64,000 nucleotides of DNA from Laguncularia racemosa (lineage: Eukaryota; Streptophyta; Magnoliopsida; Myrtales; Combretaceae), in the NCBI GenBank assembly GCA_037954665.1, contig JBBMOL010000022.1, positions 7,378,001 to 7,442,000 of the forward strand, given 5' to 3'. Below, piece after piece: positions 22,758 through 35,718 of this stretch. Position 1 is the first letter of the stretch, and each line of letters begins with the position of its first letter. The notes under the pieces are model-generated. The model searched no databases and was not told where the DNA came from. It saw nothing but the letters and a program-made list of their open reading frames with translations. Made by a program: the position numbers and the translations under genes.

Positions 22758-24224
22758 ATGGCAAGTACATTGCTCATAAAATCAAACACTACCTATATAT
22801 TGTTTGACATGGGTGCAACGTATTCTTGTATATCACCTGTATTTATGAATGTATGTTTAAAACCTATTGTATTAGAGAATGCTATTATTGTAAATACTCC
22901 ATTTGGAGTAGGGGGGAAATTAGATGAAATGTGTAAAGATGTAAAGATGGTAATAAATGGCAAGAAAATGCCAACTGAATTTTTTGTTTTAGAGATGATA
23001 GAGTTTAATTTAATTTTAAGGGTGAATTGGTTATATAAGTATCATGCCACTATAGATTGTCACAATCTAGTGGTTAAGTTTGATTTTCCTAATGAGGAGC
23101 AAATTGTATACAAGTTAGATCCACAGAAACCTATAACTCTTCCAACATACGAGCTGTGGAATAAAGGAAGATTGTTAGCCTTATCAGTGGAGATGAGACT
23201 GCTTAAAGAATTGAGAACTGTGGAAGTAGTGAATGAATATATAGATGTTTTTCTCGAGAACTTACCAGGTTTACCCCCATCCAAAGAGATAGAGTTTTGT
23301 ATTGATCCTATACTGGGAATGGCACCCATATAAAAAGCACCATACAAAATGGCACTTACTGAACTATCTGAACTGAAGACTCAACTACAAGAGCATTAAG
23401 ATAGTGGGTTCATAAGACCAAGTGTCTCACCATGGGGAACTCCAGTGCTATATGTCAAAAAGAAGGATGGGGGTATGAGGCTGTGTATAGATTATAGGGA
23501 GCTAAATTGAGTCATAATCAAGAATAAATACCCTCTCCCTAGGATTGATGATCTATTTGATCAATTACAAGGAGCTCAAGTCTTCTCCAAAATTGACTTG
23601 AGATTGGGGTACCATCAGTTAAGAATTAAGCAGGAAGACATACAAAAAACTGCTTTCAAGATTCAGTATAGGCATTATGAGTTTCGGGTGATGCCTTTTG
23701 GTTTGACAAATGCTCTAATAGCCTTTATGGACCTCATGAATAGAGTGCTCAAAGACTAATTAGATCATTTTGTAGTGGTTTTTATAGATGATATCCTCAT
23801 CTATTCTAAAAGTAGAGAAGAACATGAAGCACATCTTAGAATCGTACCAGAAAGACTTAGGGAAGAAAAACTTTATGCAAAATTTAGTAAGTGCGAATTT
23901 TAGCTGAAACAAGTGTCCTTCTTAGACATGTGGTGAATAAGAACGGAATATCAAGACCTTAAGAAGGTGAAGGCAGTACATGATTAGCTAAGACCAAGAA
24001 CTATAACAAAAGTAAAAATTTTTCTAGGATTAGCTAGGTACTACAAATGCTTTATAGAAGGATTCTCCCGATTAACAACTCCATTGACTCAATTGACAAA
24101 GAAAAAGGCCAAGTTTATATGGAGTGAAGAATTTGAGAGCAGCTTCACAACATTGAAAAATAAATTAATGACAGCTCTAGTGTTGGCTCTACCGAAGATG
24201 CAAGAAGAATTTGAAGTATTCAAC
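22758..24224 (+). pseudogene. Tekay-like protease, RT and start of RNase H
   Basis: An open stretch 22758-23333 encodes the protease (ILFDMGATYSCISP; relatives have DSGA) and the linker into RT. RT continues past TAA at about 23331: WGTPVLYVKKKDGG, MRLCIDYREL, FSKIDLRLGYHQLRI, MPFGLTNA and FIDDILIYSK, with the two catalytic Asp codons intact at 23787-23792. Stops include TAA or TAG at Gln, Asn or Trp-like positions, and a local double frameshift lies near 23935-23985. The reading ends in the RNase H motif EEFEVF, where the minus-strand LTR inserted; it resumes in frame at 41489. Confidence 0.85.
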
Positions 24225-26879
24225 TGTTACGCCCTAAAAGGGGCTTAGAAGCCTCTACTAAAATTATCATAGCACATGTGCACCCGTTACATGATAATCG
24301 TCTTACGAGTCAGAGATCGTAAGACTCTAAGTAAATAATTACATCTACAACAAGTTATGGTACATATAATTAGATAATAAAATATCGCTATGGAACCCGA
24401 ATACCACAGTCAACCATGATCGTAGAGAATCGGTATCCCCTACCAATCAGTAAAATAGGATAAATCCTAGGTTTCTCAATTTAAACATTTCTATTTACAT
24501 TGGGATCCTAACATTTCATCTAAACAATTTATCATCCATAACTCTTACTTTGTCATTCTAGTTTTCTAGGATCTCTCGACATTTCTCATCTTGAGCTTTC
24601 ATACTCGCTACCTGCAGAAAGTCTGTGAGAGGGTAAGCACACTATGGCTTAATGAATGGGATGGTAACACTTTCAATGCTATGTACACACATAAGCAAAT
24701 TACAAATCAAGTTCCTAAACCTATGCTATTTACAAAAGCAAGCAAATTCAATTTAAAATATTAAATGTATGCCATGCATGAACAACTATATGAATGCAGC
24801 ATCTCACGTAGTCTTCCGATAACCGACGTGAAGTCTTAGGTTTACGCCCCCCTTAACCTTGGGTTAAGGATTCTGAAGCTACCATCAGTGCCTAGGTCAT
24901 TACTCGGTTTATTTATCTTATCACTTTGTTAATTATGATATTTTCTTAACTCAATAGTGAACACTCTCGTGCCTTTCTGCACTAAATGGAGCAAACCCTC
25001 AAGGGTGGACCGGCTTGGAACCATCAAGGCATGACAATCCCTTAATCACTTAGTTCGCACTTGGTGGAACAATAATCCTCTTGATTACCTCGGCGAGCCC
25101 TGTAGCAGTGATAGCCTTTCATCTCATGCAATGTCTCTTAAAAATGCATGTCGAGTTTTAACCTCATCCAATTCGTACTTTAATTGATTTATTTAAAGTG
25201 ATCAAACAACATATAAAATCAAATCAATTCTCAATCATATCATAGAGGCAAACATCAAACATTCCATTTCACACTCATTACAATCAAGCAAGGATCAGGC
25301 ATTTGTTATCACACAAACCAACACCGAACCTAAACCCCACTGATGTAGACTTATCTAGTCTTATAATGGATTAAATTATCTCGGAACCTCTCTATGCCAT
25401 TTCCTTTTAAATGTCAAACCGCTCGAGTTGACTTATAAATATCATATCTGACACATCTATGTCATTTATCTTACATGTCAAACCAACCACTCGGGGTTGA
25501 TTTACAATCATCATCTTTGACACCTCTATGTCATCACACTTCTCAAGTGCACTGTTTTCACATTTTCGAGAGCCAGTTAGGTCATCTTGTATATTTCGTT
25601 TTTAATGTCCTCAAGACATTTGCGATAATATGTATATATACATATATATATATATTCATGACACATCTTTAATTAAGAACAATTTACTAGACACTTTCCC
25701 TTATGTATTTAAGAAGGTAAGAAAACAGGATCGTTAGGTTATAAAAACCAAGGTTGCACTCATGATTTATATGATTGAGCTCATGAGTGTATTTTGTAAA
25801 TATAATAAGAAAATAAGTTTGGTTAAGTATATGTATACACATTCAGGAACCAACTCTAACATGTATACATAATGATACCTATACACCCTATTCTAACTAA
25901 GCATACCTACTCGATAGCTATAGAAAGAAAAGCTAAGTTTCTATGTTCTGGTTTGTTTTGGAAGAAAACAATTTGTAAAACATAAGTTAGGCTTATGGTT
26001 ATAGCACTAGCGATATGGTGCTAGGTGCTATCATTAAGGTAATGACACCTATACCCTCAGACCATTCATTCCTCTACACTCTTCACGATTTCTTACCTAA
26101 CTCATTATTCCCTACTGCATAACTCAACTTAACAACAATCATATCAAATACCAACACAACAAACAACAAATTCACATGCATAACATTCAATATACAATAT
26201 AACATAGTAGCATATCATTAAGTTTCCCACTCACTTGTTTAGGGTTGTCGTAGTCTTAGCCGGAGTCAAGTGATTCCAATGGGTAACTCCTTTGCATTCC
26301 TCTTGAAGTCAGTATCCTTCTATTATGCTTCCTCAACCTAATCATAGAAAGTTGCATCTCCACTTGACTTTGGTAATCTTTTAGCACCCGATATGTGTAC
26401 TCTACTCATCTTGTGGTTGATGGAAAAGCGTGAAGTTTCCTCCTTAAGAAACTTTAGGAAAACAAGATTCAAATGTTAAACTTGCTTTGAATCTGTGCTT
26501 CCAACGCCCCAAGTTGCTGTGATCGACTATCTACTTTTCTTATGTAGAAGTAGAGTAACGGAATATCTTCAACTTACCAAATTTGGAATTCCTTCTTCCA
26601 CATATGCAAGATACCCTTAGAAAGGAAAACTAAAGATCTTGCATTAGGGTATTTGGCTAAGAATGATCTTCCCCAACATCCTTTGAATATTCCATTGTGA
26701 ATTCCATTTCTTTCCGAATATTCCCTAAGCCATCATCTTGGATGTTGCTTGAATCATTCCCTTCACCATCTACACCATCATAGACATTTCTCTTATGCAT
26801 GAAGCATCTTTGAACCTTTCATTTATCCAATTGTCTCTAACATCTTCCTACAAATCATAGCTTCCATTACCATACATAC

Positions 26880-28085
26880 ACCAACCTTTCCCACATACCA
26901 CATGCACACCAACATTCACATATTCTTATCCATTTACATACACACTACACACACCACACACGTACCTATACATACATACACACCAGCTTCTTTCACCTTC
27001 CACACCACTATCACACACATATACACACATGCCCTACATATACATCACACCACCAATACATACTTACCCACATACTCTATACACATTACACACTTCCCAT
27101 ATCCATACTCACATACCCACACCATACATCATCTCATACACTTACTCACATACTCCATATACATCTTATACTATCAATACACGCCCACATACTTTGCATA
27201 CACCACATTTACCTTCCATACTCATACATACTTATTCACACTCTACACATCGTCTCATACTCGTACATACATATCCCACATACATCACCCTCAACTTCCA
27301 TACTTACACACACATATGTCCATACACCATACACTATTTCACACATATACATATATACCCACACACCACTCATTCCTTATACATATATAAATACCCACAC
27401 ACTACATGGCATCCACATATACACACATAAACCGCATCTACCCCACACTATTAATATACATACACTCTTCTCGCACAAATCACATATCATTCTACACATA
27501 CATTTTGCATACACTATACCCTTACACACACACATGACACATACATGCCACACGCCCACATACACATATCTCACACCTTTACTCACATCACACATCACCA
27601 CCAACACATACACACATCCTTATAGACATCATATACCCTCAACCACACATACATATATCCTTACACACATTACTCACCATCACCTACATTTATGCATATC
27701 TCCATATACATCACACCCACCATCACATACACCATTTTCACATACACTACTCGCTTTCATTCCCACACACACACGCATCCTTCATTCATACACACACTTA
27801 CACATCTTCATTTCCGCACACATCCATACACCTCCTCATTTACGCACACACATTCCTACACACACACACACACACCATACTCCATCATTTACACCCATAT
27901 ACACATTCCTACATACATTACACCCACCTTTCGTATCCACACACGCACATCCATACTATACACCATTTCAATACACATACATACATACACATACTACACA
28001 TTCACCTCTCCCTTTCCCCCACATATGTACACACACTCATGGCTTCCATCCACGCACACCTACACACTCTCACACACCTTTCACC
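26880..28085 (+). repeat. Cryptic CA/TA-rich simple repeat
   Basis: About 1.2 kb is made almost entirely of CACA, TACA, CATAC and TTCAC words on the plus strand, so long Thr/His/Tyr-rich open frames appear in several registers. They are composition artefacts. The tract belongs to the minus-strand solo LTR. Confidence 0.8.
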
Positions 28086-28289
28086 TTCGCATACACATAC
28101 ACACGCCTTTGCTCCTTCTCCCCTTTCCCATCTCAACAACCCACTGCCGCTATTGGATCACCACCATTACTATTGTTGTTCTCCCCCGCACACACCACGT
28201 ACCTCGGTTCCTTCTCTCCTTTTCTCATTTTTCTTTTCCTCCTCTACCCGCTGCTATCGTCGTTGCCTCCGTCATCAAGGAAGGAGACG

Positions 28290-28890
28290 AGACGGACTCA
28301 AGTTGGAAACCACTGTGCCACCGCTGCCGTAGTGGTCGTCGTGGCTGCTGGCGTAGCGACTGTTGCCACTATCATAGTGGTTGTTGCGACTACCGACATG
28401 GCGGTCACTGTTCAGGTTGTCATTGCTGTTCCGTTGCTGTTACTGTTGCTATTGCCGCTGGAGTTGCCATTGCATGTTGCGGCTGCTACTATAGCCGGAG
28501 TTGCTATCGCATGTTGAGGTCACTACTGTTGCCAGAGTTGTTTTCGGATGTAGTAGTTTCTACTGCCACCGAGGTTGGGGTCACCGCTACTGTTTGTCAC
28601 TACGGTTTCCACCATCATTGTTGCTTGCCGTCGTCGGGAAAGGAGACGAGGTAACACGATGCCAAGCCGCTATCGTGGATGCCATTGCTATCGTTGTGGT
28701 GGTCGTCGTTGCTAAGGTTGAAGTCATCACAATTGTTGTCATCGCCACAGTCGCTGTTGTAGCTATTGCTGTCGCCTGGCTCATCATTATAGCCACCATT
28801 ATCGCTGTGGTTGCTGCAGTTGTTGCCTCCGTCATTGTTGTTGTTGTTGAAGGTCTTCATTGTTGCTAATGCTGCCAAAGGTAGTGGCTA
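28290..28890 (+). repeat. Trinucleotide-biased (GTT/GCC/GTC) tract
   Basis: Repeated GTTGTT, GCCACT and GTCGTC-like triplets give Val/Ala/Ile-rich frames on one strand and Asn/Ser-rich frames on the other. GC content is well above the surroundings. This is a low-complexity part of the minus-strand solo LTR, not a gene. Confidence 0.7.
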
Positions 28891-28929
28891 CTATCATCAT
28901 TAAGTCACTGCTATGGCTGTCATCGTTGT

Positions 28930-29748
28930 TGATGAGAGCCATGATGGGAGCCAAGCCAAAAGATGGAATGTGGATCCTCTTGAAGTGCCACCTGGACCGA
29001 TCACAAGAACTCGAGCGAAACGATTCAAGGAAGCACTTAACGGGTTGATAAAGGATGTCCATAAAGCCGAAAAGGATTGGAGCAACCATGAAGCCAGAAA
29101 GGATTGGAATAACCAAGAGAATGCCCTTGCTCTTGTACAAGTCAGAACGGATACGGGTTGAAGAGGGCTTGTCTTTACAAAGCACGGCTATGTAGTGAGT
29201 CTGGAGGTTCCACAGAAACATATACGGTCATATACATGGTTCAAAGGCACAACCATATATGGTATTAAGAATATCTACAGAAACATACACGTCGAGAAAG
29301 GCACAGCCGTGTATATGCTCTACGCCAGCTCCAACGCTGCCGGCATTTAAGTCCCTATTTTGTTATTTTTTCGCAACTTAATGATTTTATGTCATTTTGG
29401 GATTTTATTACTATGAATTGTAAACCCTACTATAAAGCTTCTATGGTTTAGAACAGAACATATAACATAGAATATACAATATACAAGTTTAAATAACACT
29501 TTTGAGAGAATTCCTCTTTTGGTTCTTTAAAGAACTTCCTTGAACTTATCGGATTTTCTTCCATGGCGTTTATCCCGACTTATCAATCGGTCTTTCATCC
29601 CGATTGTGGCGTCCACATAATATACGAAGGTTCTTGCCTCACTTATAGGCAACGGGTCGCGGTTTCCACTCGATTGTTTGGCATCTTGGGTAGCAATTCC
29701 GAACGTATTGGTATTGGGTTTCGTCACATGTTGGCGTGGTTCGTATCA
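28930..29748 (+). repeat. CRM-like 5' LTR
   Basis: The LTR starts TGATGAGAGCC and ends TTCGTATCA, 819 bp. Its first 230 bp are open in the pol frame (to TGA at 29159-29161) and encode SHDGSQAKRW, the PGPITRTRAKRF motif common at pol C-termini, and a charged tail. TATAAA is at 29431-29436. Around 29170-29330 it holds CACGGC and CCGTGT half-sites. Confidence 0.88.
29431..29436 (+). promoter_or_regulatory. CRM-like LTR TATA box
   Basis: TATAAA follows TAAACCCTAC, and the identical context occurs at 40471-40476 in the 3' LTR. Confidence 0.5.
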
Positions 29749-29751
29749 ATT

Positions 29752-29763
29752 TGGTATCAGAGC
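29752..29763 (+). other. CRM-like primer binding site
   Basis: TGGTATCAGAGC is a perfect match to the complement of the initiator tRNA-Met 3' end, three bases after the LTR. Confidence 0.88.
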
Positions 29764-30150
29764 CTAGGTTTGTTAAACATCAGTTCGGTTTGAGGAAGGT
29801 AACATCAAAACCCTAACTCCAATCGTTTATATCAATTGTTCGTACTCAATTTCATGGTGTTAATTGTCTATTGAAAGTGTAGTGCCTCCTATTCACGTTT
29901 GTGACAAAAAGAACAAAAAAAAAAAGGAACGTGATCAAGAGCAAAAAAAAAAAAAACAAAGGCAACAAAAAGGAAAGAAAAAGAGGAAAATTTCGAGCCC
30001 TAGAGTTGTTTTAAATTCTACGAAAGGGAATTGGTGTAGTTTAGGTTAGTTCCAAGAGAATTGAGAAGAGGAATTGGTGAGTTGATATCATCGTTACTTG
30101 TGAGAATACACGAGTGACTGTGTGATATCATCCTTTGAGCGAAACACGTA
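29764..30150 (+). other. CRM-like leader
   Basis: This stretch runs from the primer site to the first in-frame ATG of gag. It is A-rich with long A and AAG runs (29905-29995), and I see no coding signal. TTTTTCTGCAG at 30204-30214, just inside the ORF, looks like a splice acceptor, so the true gag start could be spliced; no donor is evident. Confidence 0.4.
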
Positions 30151-31792
30151 ATGGAGTGTATCGTGAGGCTTAATCATATATATATTTGTGTTCGTGCTAA
30201 CCTTTTTCTGCAGGAACTATATCGAGGCAACATTCTCTTGAAGGTGAGGGGAAGGTTTGATGCTAGGTTAGTGATTGAGGCGTTGAGGAGTGAGATGAAG
30301 AGGATGTTTCAGGAGGGCATGGAACAAATTCATGAGACGGTGGAGCAAAAACTAGAGCAATCTAAAAACGTCTTCCAAAGGCGTAAGAGGGAGAGTTGTT
30401 CTAGGAGAGTACAAAGGGGTGGAGATGAAATGTCGGATGATGAATTTCATGAACCTTCTGTCGGGAGTTATAGAGGTTATAGTGGAAGGAATAAAGGAAC
30501 TAGGGATTGGGAAGATAGAGGAGATAGGAATAGAGAGGATAATCAATTGAGTAGTATAAAGATGAAAATTCCTCCTTTACAAGGGAAGAATGATCCCAAG
30601 GCGTACTTAGAGTGGGAGAAGAAGGTAGAGATGGTGTTTGATTGTCACAACTATAGTGGGAGAAAGAAAGTGAAACTTGCTGCCATTGAATTTTCATATT
30701 ATGCCATAGTGTGGTGGGATCAACTAATGTTGAATCGAAGAAGGAATGGCGAACCACCTATTGAGTCTTGGGAAGAGATGAAGAGGGTGATGAAGAAGCG
30801 GTTTGTGCCTGCGTATTACTATCGTGAATTACACAACAAATTGCAAACTCTTAAGCAGGGAAGCCGAAGTGTGGATGAGTATTTCAAGGAGATGGAGGTT
30901 ACTATGATTAGGGCGAATGTAGAGGAGGATAGAGAGGCTACCATGGCTAGATTTCTTGCTGGATTGAATAGAGAAATTCAAAATGCCGTAGAATTGCAGC
31001 ATTATGTAGAATTGGAAGATATGGTTCATATGGCTATAAAGGTTGAGAACCAACATAGGAGGAAAGGTAGTAGTACTGCACGGTTTCAACAGGGTGCTGG
31101 TTCATCCACCTGGAAGACTAACCAACGGAAGAAGGAAGAAAAGCCTTTACCCACTAAACCAAAAGGAGAGGAGAGGCAAGCGGGTTCTACTCCTAGTAAC
31201 CAAGGTAAACCTGATTCTTCTACTCCTAGAAATCGTGACATTAGATGTTTTAAATGCCAAGGTAGAGGCCATATTGCTAGTCAATGTCCAAATAGGCGTG
31301 TTATGATTTTGCGTGATGATGGTGAGTATGAGACTAAGGGGGATAGTGAAGAGGATGATATGCCTCTATTAGAGGACGCTAGTGATGACGAGGAGCCTGC
31401 AGTAGGGAAGTTAGTGGCAGTAGTGAAGCAAGCTTTGAATGTGCAGGTAAAGGAAGAAGAGGAGGTGCAACGAGAGAATATCTTTCATACTAGATTTTAT
31501 CTAGGTGATCACATTTGCAGTTTGATCATTGATGGAGGGAGTTGCACTAATGTGGTGAGTACTTTTATTGTCGAGAGGCTGGGACTCAAGACTACTAAAC
31601 ACCCTAGTCCATATAAATTGCAGTGGCTGAATGATAGTGGCGAAACTAAGGTGAGTAAGCAAGCCTTGATTGCTTTTCACATCGGTAGGTATGAGGATGA
31701 GGTGTTATGCGATGTAGTGCCGATGCAGGCATGTCATGTGTTGTTGGGGAGGCTATGGCAGTTTGATAGGAAGGTTGTTCATGATGGCTTTT
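30151..31792 (+). pseudogene. CRM-like gag and protease
   Basis: This stretch has no internal stop. Residues about 139-300 form the capsid domain (MKIPPLQGKNDPKAYLEWEK, AIVWWDQLML, VDEYFKEMEV and FLAGLNREI). A CCHC zinc knuckle is at 366-379 (CFKCQGRGHIASQC). A retropepsin domain starts with DGGS at 461-464 and includes HVLLGR and FDRKVVHDG. Gag makes the particle and the protease cleaves the polyprotein. The frame is cut at 31792 by a solo LTR; the open frame runs 23 bases into that LTR, to 31815, by chance. Coding resumes at 32829. The real start may be a later Met. Confidence 0.85.
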
Positions 31793-32828
31793 TGATGTGC
31801 CTAATTCCAAGCTGAAGCACAATCAAAAGAATCAAGGAAAACACCTTAATTCACAAATCACAAAACCGGTTCACTTGATTAGGAAAATGCGGAAATCCTA
31901 AGGCAATGGAATGAAATCCAAAGAGCTCTAATTGCTATTATCAATCCAAACAAGTAATCTTCATCAAATAATAACAATTACAATTGAAACCCACGTGAAT
32001 CCAATCAAGAAAACAAATGGGTCAAACCGCAAAATTCCAATCCTTCCTTCAACTATCCAATTCACGCCACAATGAAGAGAATGATATCATATATCAAAAT
32101 ATTCAATCCTATAACAAGCTATTGATCACGAATTTCAAATTAAAACAAGTCCAAGAACATCCAAATCAACCCTAGATATGACTTACTAGAGAAGAAATGA
32201 ACAACAACAAAGATGAATCGATATTACTCACGATTTCTCCTTATTGCACTCGCCACAATTTCAACTTCTTGGGATTGAAATTGATAAGATAATTTGGAAT
32301 TAGGAAAACCCTAAGCCCTCTCACGAAATGTGAAGTGTTTATTCTGCAAAATAAGCCTCCTCAAACCCTCTCTTAAGCAAGTATTTATACTTGCTACTCC
32401 TAGGGTTAAAAAGTGCTCAAAATTACAAGTTTGCCACTTTTAAGGTAGCTAGCCCTAAATGAAAATTACAAAGAAATAAAAGTGTCCCAAAACCAAAATA
32501 CAATTAAAATAGTTCATAAAAGAAGAAATATATAAAATAAATGGTCTTCAAGATGCTGGTCTTCTATAGGATCCATCGACCCAACTCATCGCCGGTTCAG
32601 GTCAGTCCATAGATAACCCACAAGCTGAGTCTGAGGGAGTTTGTCCATTGCCCTATAAAATATGATAAGTGTGCCTGTTGGAAAACACAGTACAAGAATA
32701 ATAGAAAAGAGGTTAATATATAAATAATTTCGAGGTCGATCTGCTCAAAATGAGCCCTCAACGCCAAGATTTGACATCCTTTAGTTCTTGCCCTAATGAT
32801 AGGTCTTGTTGGATTTTTATTCCTATCA
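31793..32828 (-). mobile_element. Solo LTR in the CRM-like protease region
   Basis: The plus strand starts TGATGTGCCTAATTCC and ends TTCCTATCA, 1036 bp. CTTTT flanks it on both sides (31788-31792 and 32829-32833), a perfect target duplication. Removing it and one CTTTT restores the protease frame (VVHDGF then SNKYTLVHQ). It matches the LTRs at 35719-36739 and 38778-39812 closely and has the same minus orientation. The minus-strand TATA box is at 32382-32389. Confidence 0.92.
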
Positions 32829-35718
32829 CTTTTCTAACAAGTATACGCTTGTTCACCAGTGAAAAAGCTTTAATCTTAAACCCTTAACACCTAAACAGGT
32901 GTATGAGGATTAGTTGCAACTACAACAGTCTTTTGCAAAATATAAGGTGAGTGAAAAACAGAGGGAGAGTGAGAGAGCAAAAGACAGCGAGAAAGAAAAG
33001 GAACACAAAAGTCGATATCAAAAGGAAAAAGAGAGGAAGGCTGGAAAGAGCGTGAGAGACCAAGTTGAAGGGGGATCAACTTTAGTGGTGAGTGAAAAGA
33101 AGAGTGCAGCCTTGCAAAAGGAGAGTTGTGTAGCAAGAGCGAGTGTAGTGAGGAGAGCGTTAGTGATAAAGCAACCTATGTTGTTGCTAGTTTTTAAAGA
33201 AACTTGTTTGAATACTAACGAACTATTTAACTCTTTGCCTAGTGTGGTTATGTCTATTGTGCAGGACTTTGAAGATGTCTTCCTTAAGGAGATTCCAAAG
33301 AGTTTACCACCTATTCGTGGTATTGAGCACCAGATTGACCTTGTACCCGAAGCATTGATTCCAAACAAACCAGCTTATAGGAGTAATCCAGAAGAGACAA
33401 AGGAACTCGAAAGGCAGGTTGATGAATTAATGGAGAAGGGGTACATGAGAGAAAGCATGAGCCCATGTACAGTGCCTATGATTTTGGTGCCTAAGAAGGA
33501 TGGGTCATGGAGAATGTGTGTTGACTGCCACACCATCAACAACATCACGGTAAAGTATCGTCATCCCATTCCTCGCTTAGATGACATGTTAGATGAGTTA
33601 CATGGGTCTAGTGTCTTTTCCAAAATTGATCTGAAAAGGGGATATCACTAAATTAGAATGAAAGAAGGTGATGAATGGAAAACCGCATTTAAGACAAAAT
33701 ATGGATTATATGAGTGGTTAGTAATGCCTTTCAGTTTAACTAACGCACCTAGTACTTTTATGGGACTTATGAACCATGTTTTGAGGACTTTTGTTGGAAA
33801 ATTTGTGGTTGTCTATTTTGATGATATCCTCATTTACAGCAAGAGTTTGGAAGACCATATATCTCACTTGAGGGATGTTTTAGAAGTGCTTCGAAAGGAG
33901 CAATTATATGCTAACCTCAAAAAGTGCACTTTTTGCACAGACAAACTTGTGTTTCTTGGTTTTGTTGTTAGTGCATAGGGAATACAGGTTGATGAAGAAA
34001 AGATTCGTGCGATCCAAGAATGGCCTAGTCCAACTACTGTAAGTAATGTGCGGAGTTTCCATGGACTAGCGAGCTTTTACAGGAGGTTTGTGAAGGATTT
34101 CAGCACCATTGCAGCACCACTTACTAAGGTAATCAAGAAGAACGTGGGGTTCAAATGGGGAGAGCAACAAGAGAAGGCCTTTCAGACGCTTAAAAATAAG
34201 TTGACTCAGGCGCCATTACTTGCTTTACCTAATTTCTCTAAAACATTTGAAATTGAGTGTGATGCTTCAGGATTAGGTATTGGAGCAGTGCTAATGCAAG
34301 AGAGAAGACCAATTACATTCTTTAGCGAGAAGTTAAGTGGGGCAATCTTGAACTACCCTACTTATGACAAGGAGTTATATGCATTGGTTCGAGCACTAGA
34401 GACTTGGCAACACTATCTTTGGCCAAAAGAGTTCATGATCCACACTGACCATGAATCCTTGAAGTACTTGAAGGGACAACATAAGCTAAACAAAAGGCAT
34501 GCTCATTGGGTGGAGTTCATTGAAACATTTCCTTATGTCATCCACTACAAGCAAGGTAAAGAGAATGTCGTTACTGATGCACTTTCTAGAAGGTATGCTC
34601 TTATCTCTACTCTTAGTTCTAGACTGCTTGGTTTTGAGCACATTAAGGAATTGTATGCTGCTGATCAAGATTTTTGTGAAGAGTATGTGCATTGTGAGAA
34701 GAGTAGTCATGGTAAATTTCATAAACATGAAGGATTCTTATTTAGGGAGAGTAAACTATGCATTCCAAATTGTTCTTTAAGAGAACTACTAGCGAGGGAG
34801 TCTCATGGAGGAGGTTTAATGGGACATTTTGGAGTAGCTAAAACCTTAGGGGTATTGCAGGAACACTTCTATTGGCCTCACATGAAACGAGATGTTGAGA
34901 GGATTTGTGAGCGATATGTCACAAGTAAGCAAGCAAAATCTAGAGTCCAACCTCATGGGCTTTATACCCCACTTCCCATTCCTCATGAGCCTTAGGTAGA
35001 TATTTCCATGGATTTTGTGTTAGGATTACCTAGGTCCAGACATGGTCGAGATTCTATTTTTGTAGTTGTGGATAGATTTTCTAAGATAACACATTTCATT
35101 CCTTGTCACAAAACAGATGATGCTTGCAATATTGCTAATTTGTTCTTTAGGGAAGTTGTGAGATTACATAGTATGCCTAGAACAATCGTATCAGATAAAG
35201 ATGCCAAGTTCTTGAGCTACTTCTAGAAGACCCTCTAGGCTAAGTTAGGAACTAAGTTATTGTTCTCTACTACTGTCATCCACAGACTGATGTTCAAACT
35301 GAGGTAGTAAATCGAACTTTATCTACTTTGTTGAGGGCTGTCATTAAAAAGAACATTAAAAGTTGGGAGGATTGTTTGCCGCATGTTGAATTTGCCTATA
35401 ATCGTACAATGCATTATGTTACTAAGTTTACTCCTTTTGAAATTGTGTATGGTTTTAATCTACTAACTCCTTTGGATTTATCACCTCTGCTTATTTCTGA
35501 GTATGTTAATCTAGATGGCAAGAAGAAAGCAAAATTTGTTAAATAGATCCATGAGAAGGCAAGGCTAAACATTGAGCGAAGAACAAATCAATATGTGAAA
35601 CAAGCCAACAAGGGTCGTCGACAAGCTATCTTTGAACCTAGAGACTGGGTTTGGGTTCACATGCGCAAAGAGCGGTTTCCTATGCAGCGTCGATCTAAAT
35701 TACTTCCTAGAGGTGATG
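32829..35718 (+). pseudogene. CRM-like RT, RNase H and integrase
   Basis: After a short protease end with TGA at a Trp position, a Lys/Glu-rich linker leads into RT: VPMILVPKKDGSWRMCVD, FSKIDLKRGYH, VMPFSLTNAP (relatives have FGLTN) and YFDDILIYSK, with both Asp present. RNase H follows (IECDASGLGIGAVL, THTDHESLKYLKGQ-like and VTDALSRR). The integrase zinc region has lost its CxxC (YVTS at about 34914-34925). The catalytic acids are at MDFVLGLP, VSDKDAKF and TEVVNR. Breaks: TAA at 33649-33651, TAG at 33976-33978, 34993-34995 and 35224-35226, another TAG shortly after, and a frameshift near 35265-35285. The reading is interrupted at 35718 by the minus-strand element. Confidence 0.87.

Noticed and set aside
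26902..28654. Long overlapping ORFs (up to 327 codons) rich in Thr, His and Tyr
   Set aside because: They open in several frames at once because the DNA is a CA/TA simple repeat followed by a triplet-biased tract. There are no domain motifs, and the region is part of a solo LTR.
28587..29221. Minus-strand ORFs rich in Asn, Ser and Thr
   Set aside because: They are shadows of the triplet-biased tract and the CRM-like LTR, and none carries a recognisable motif.
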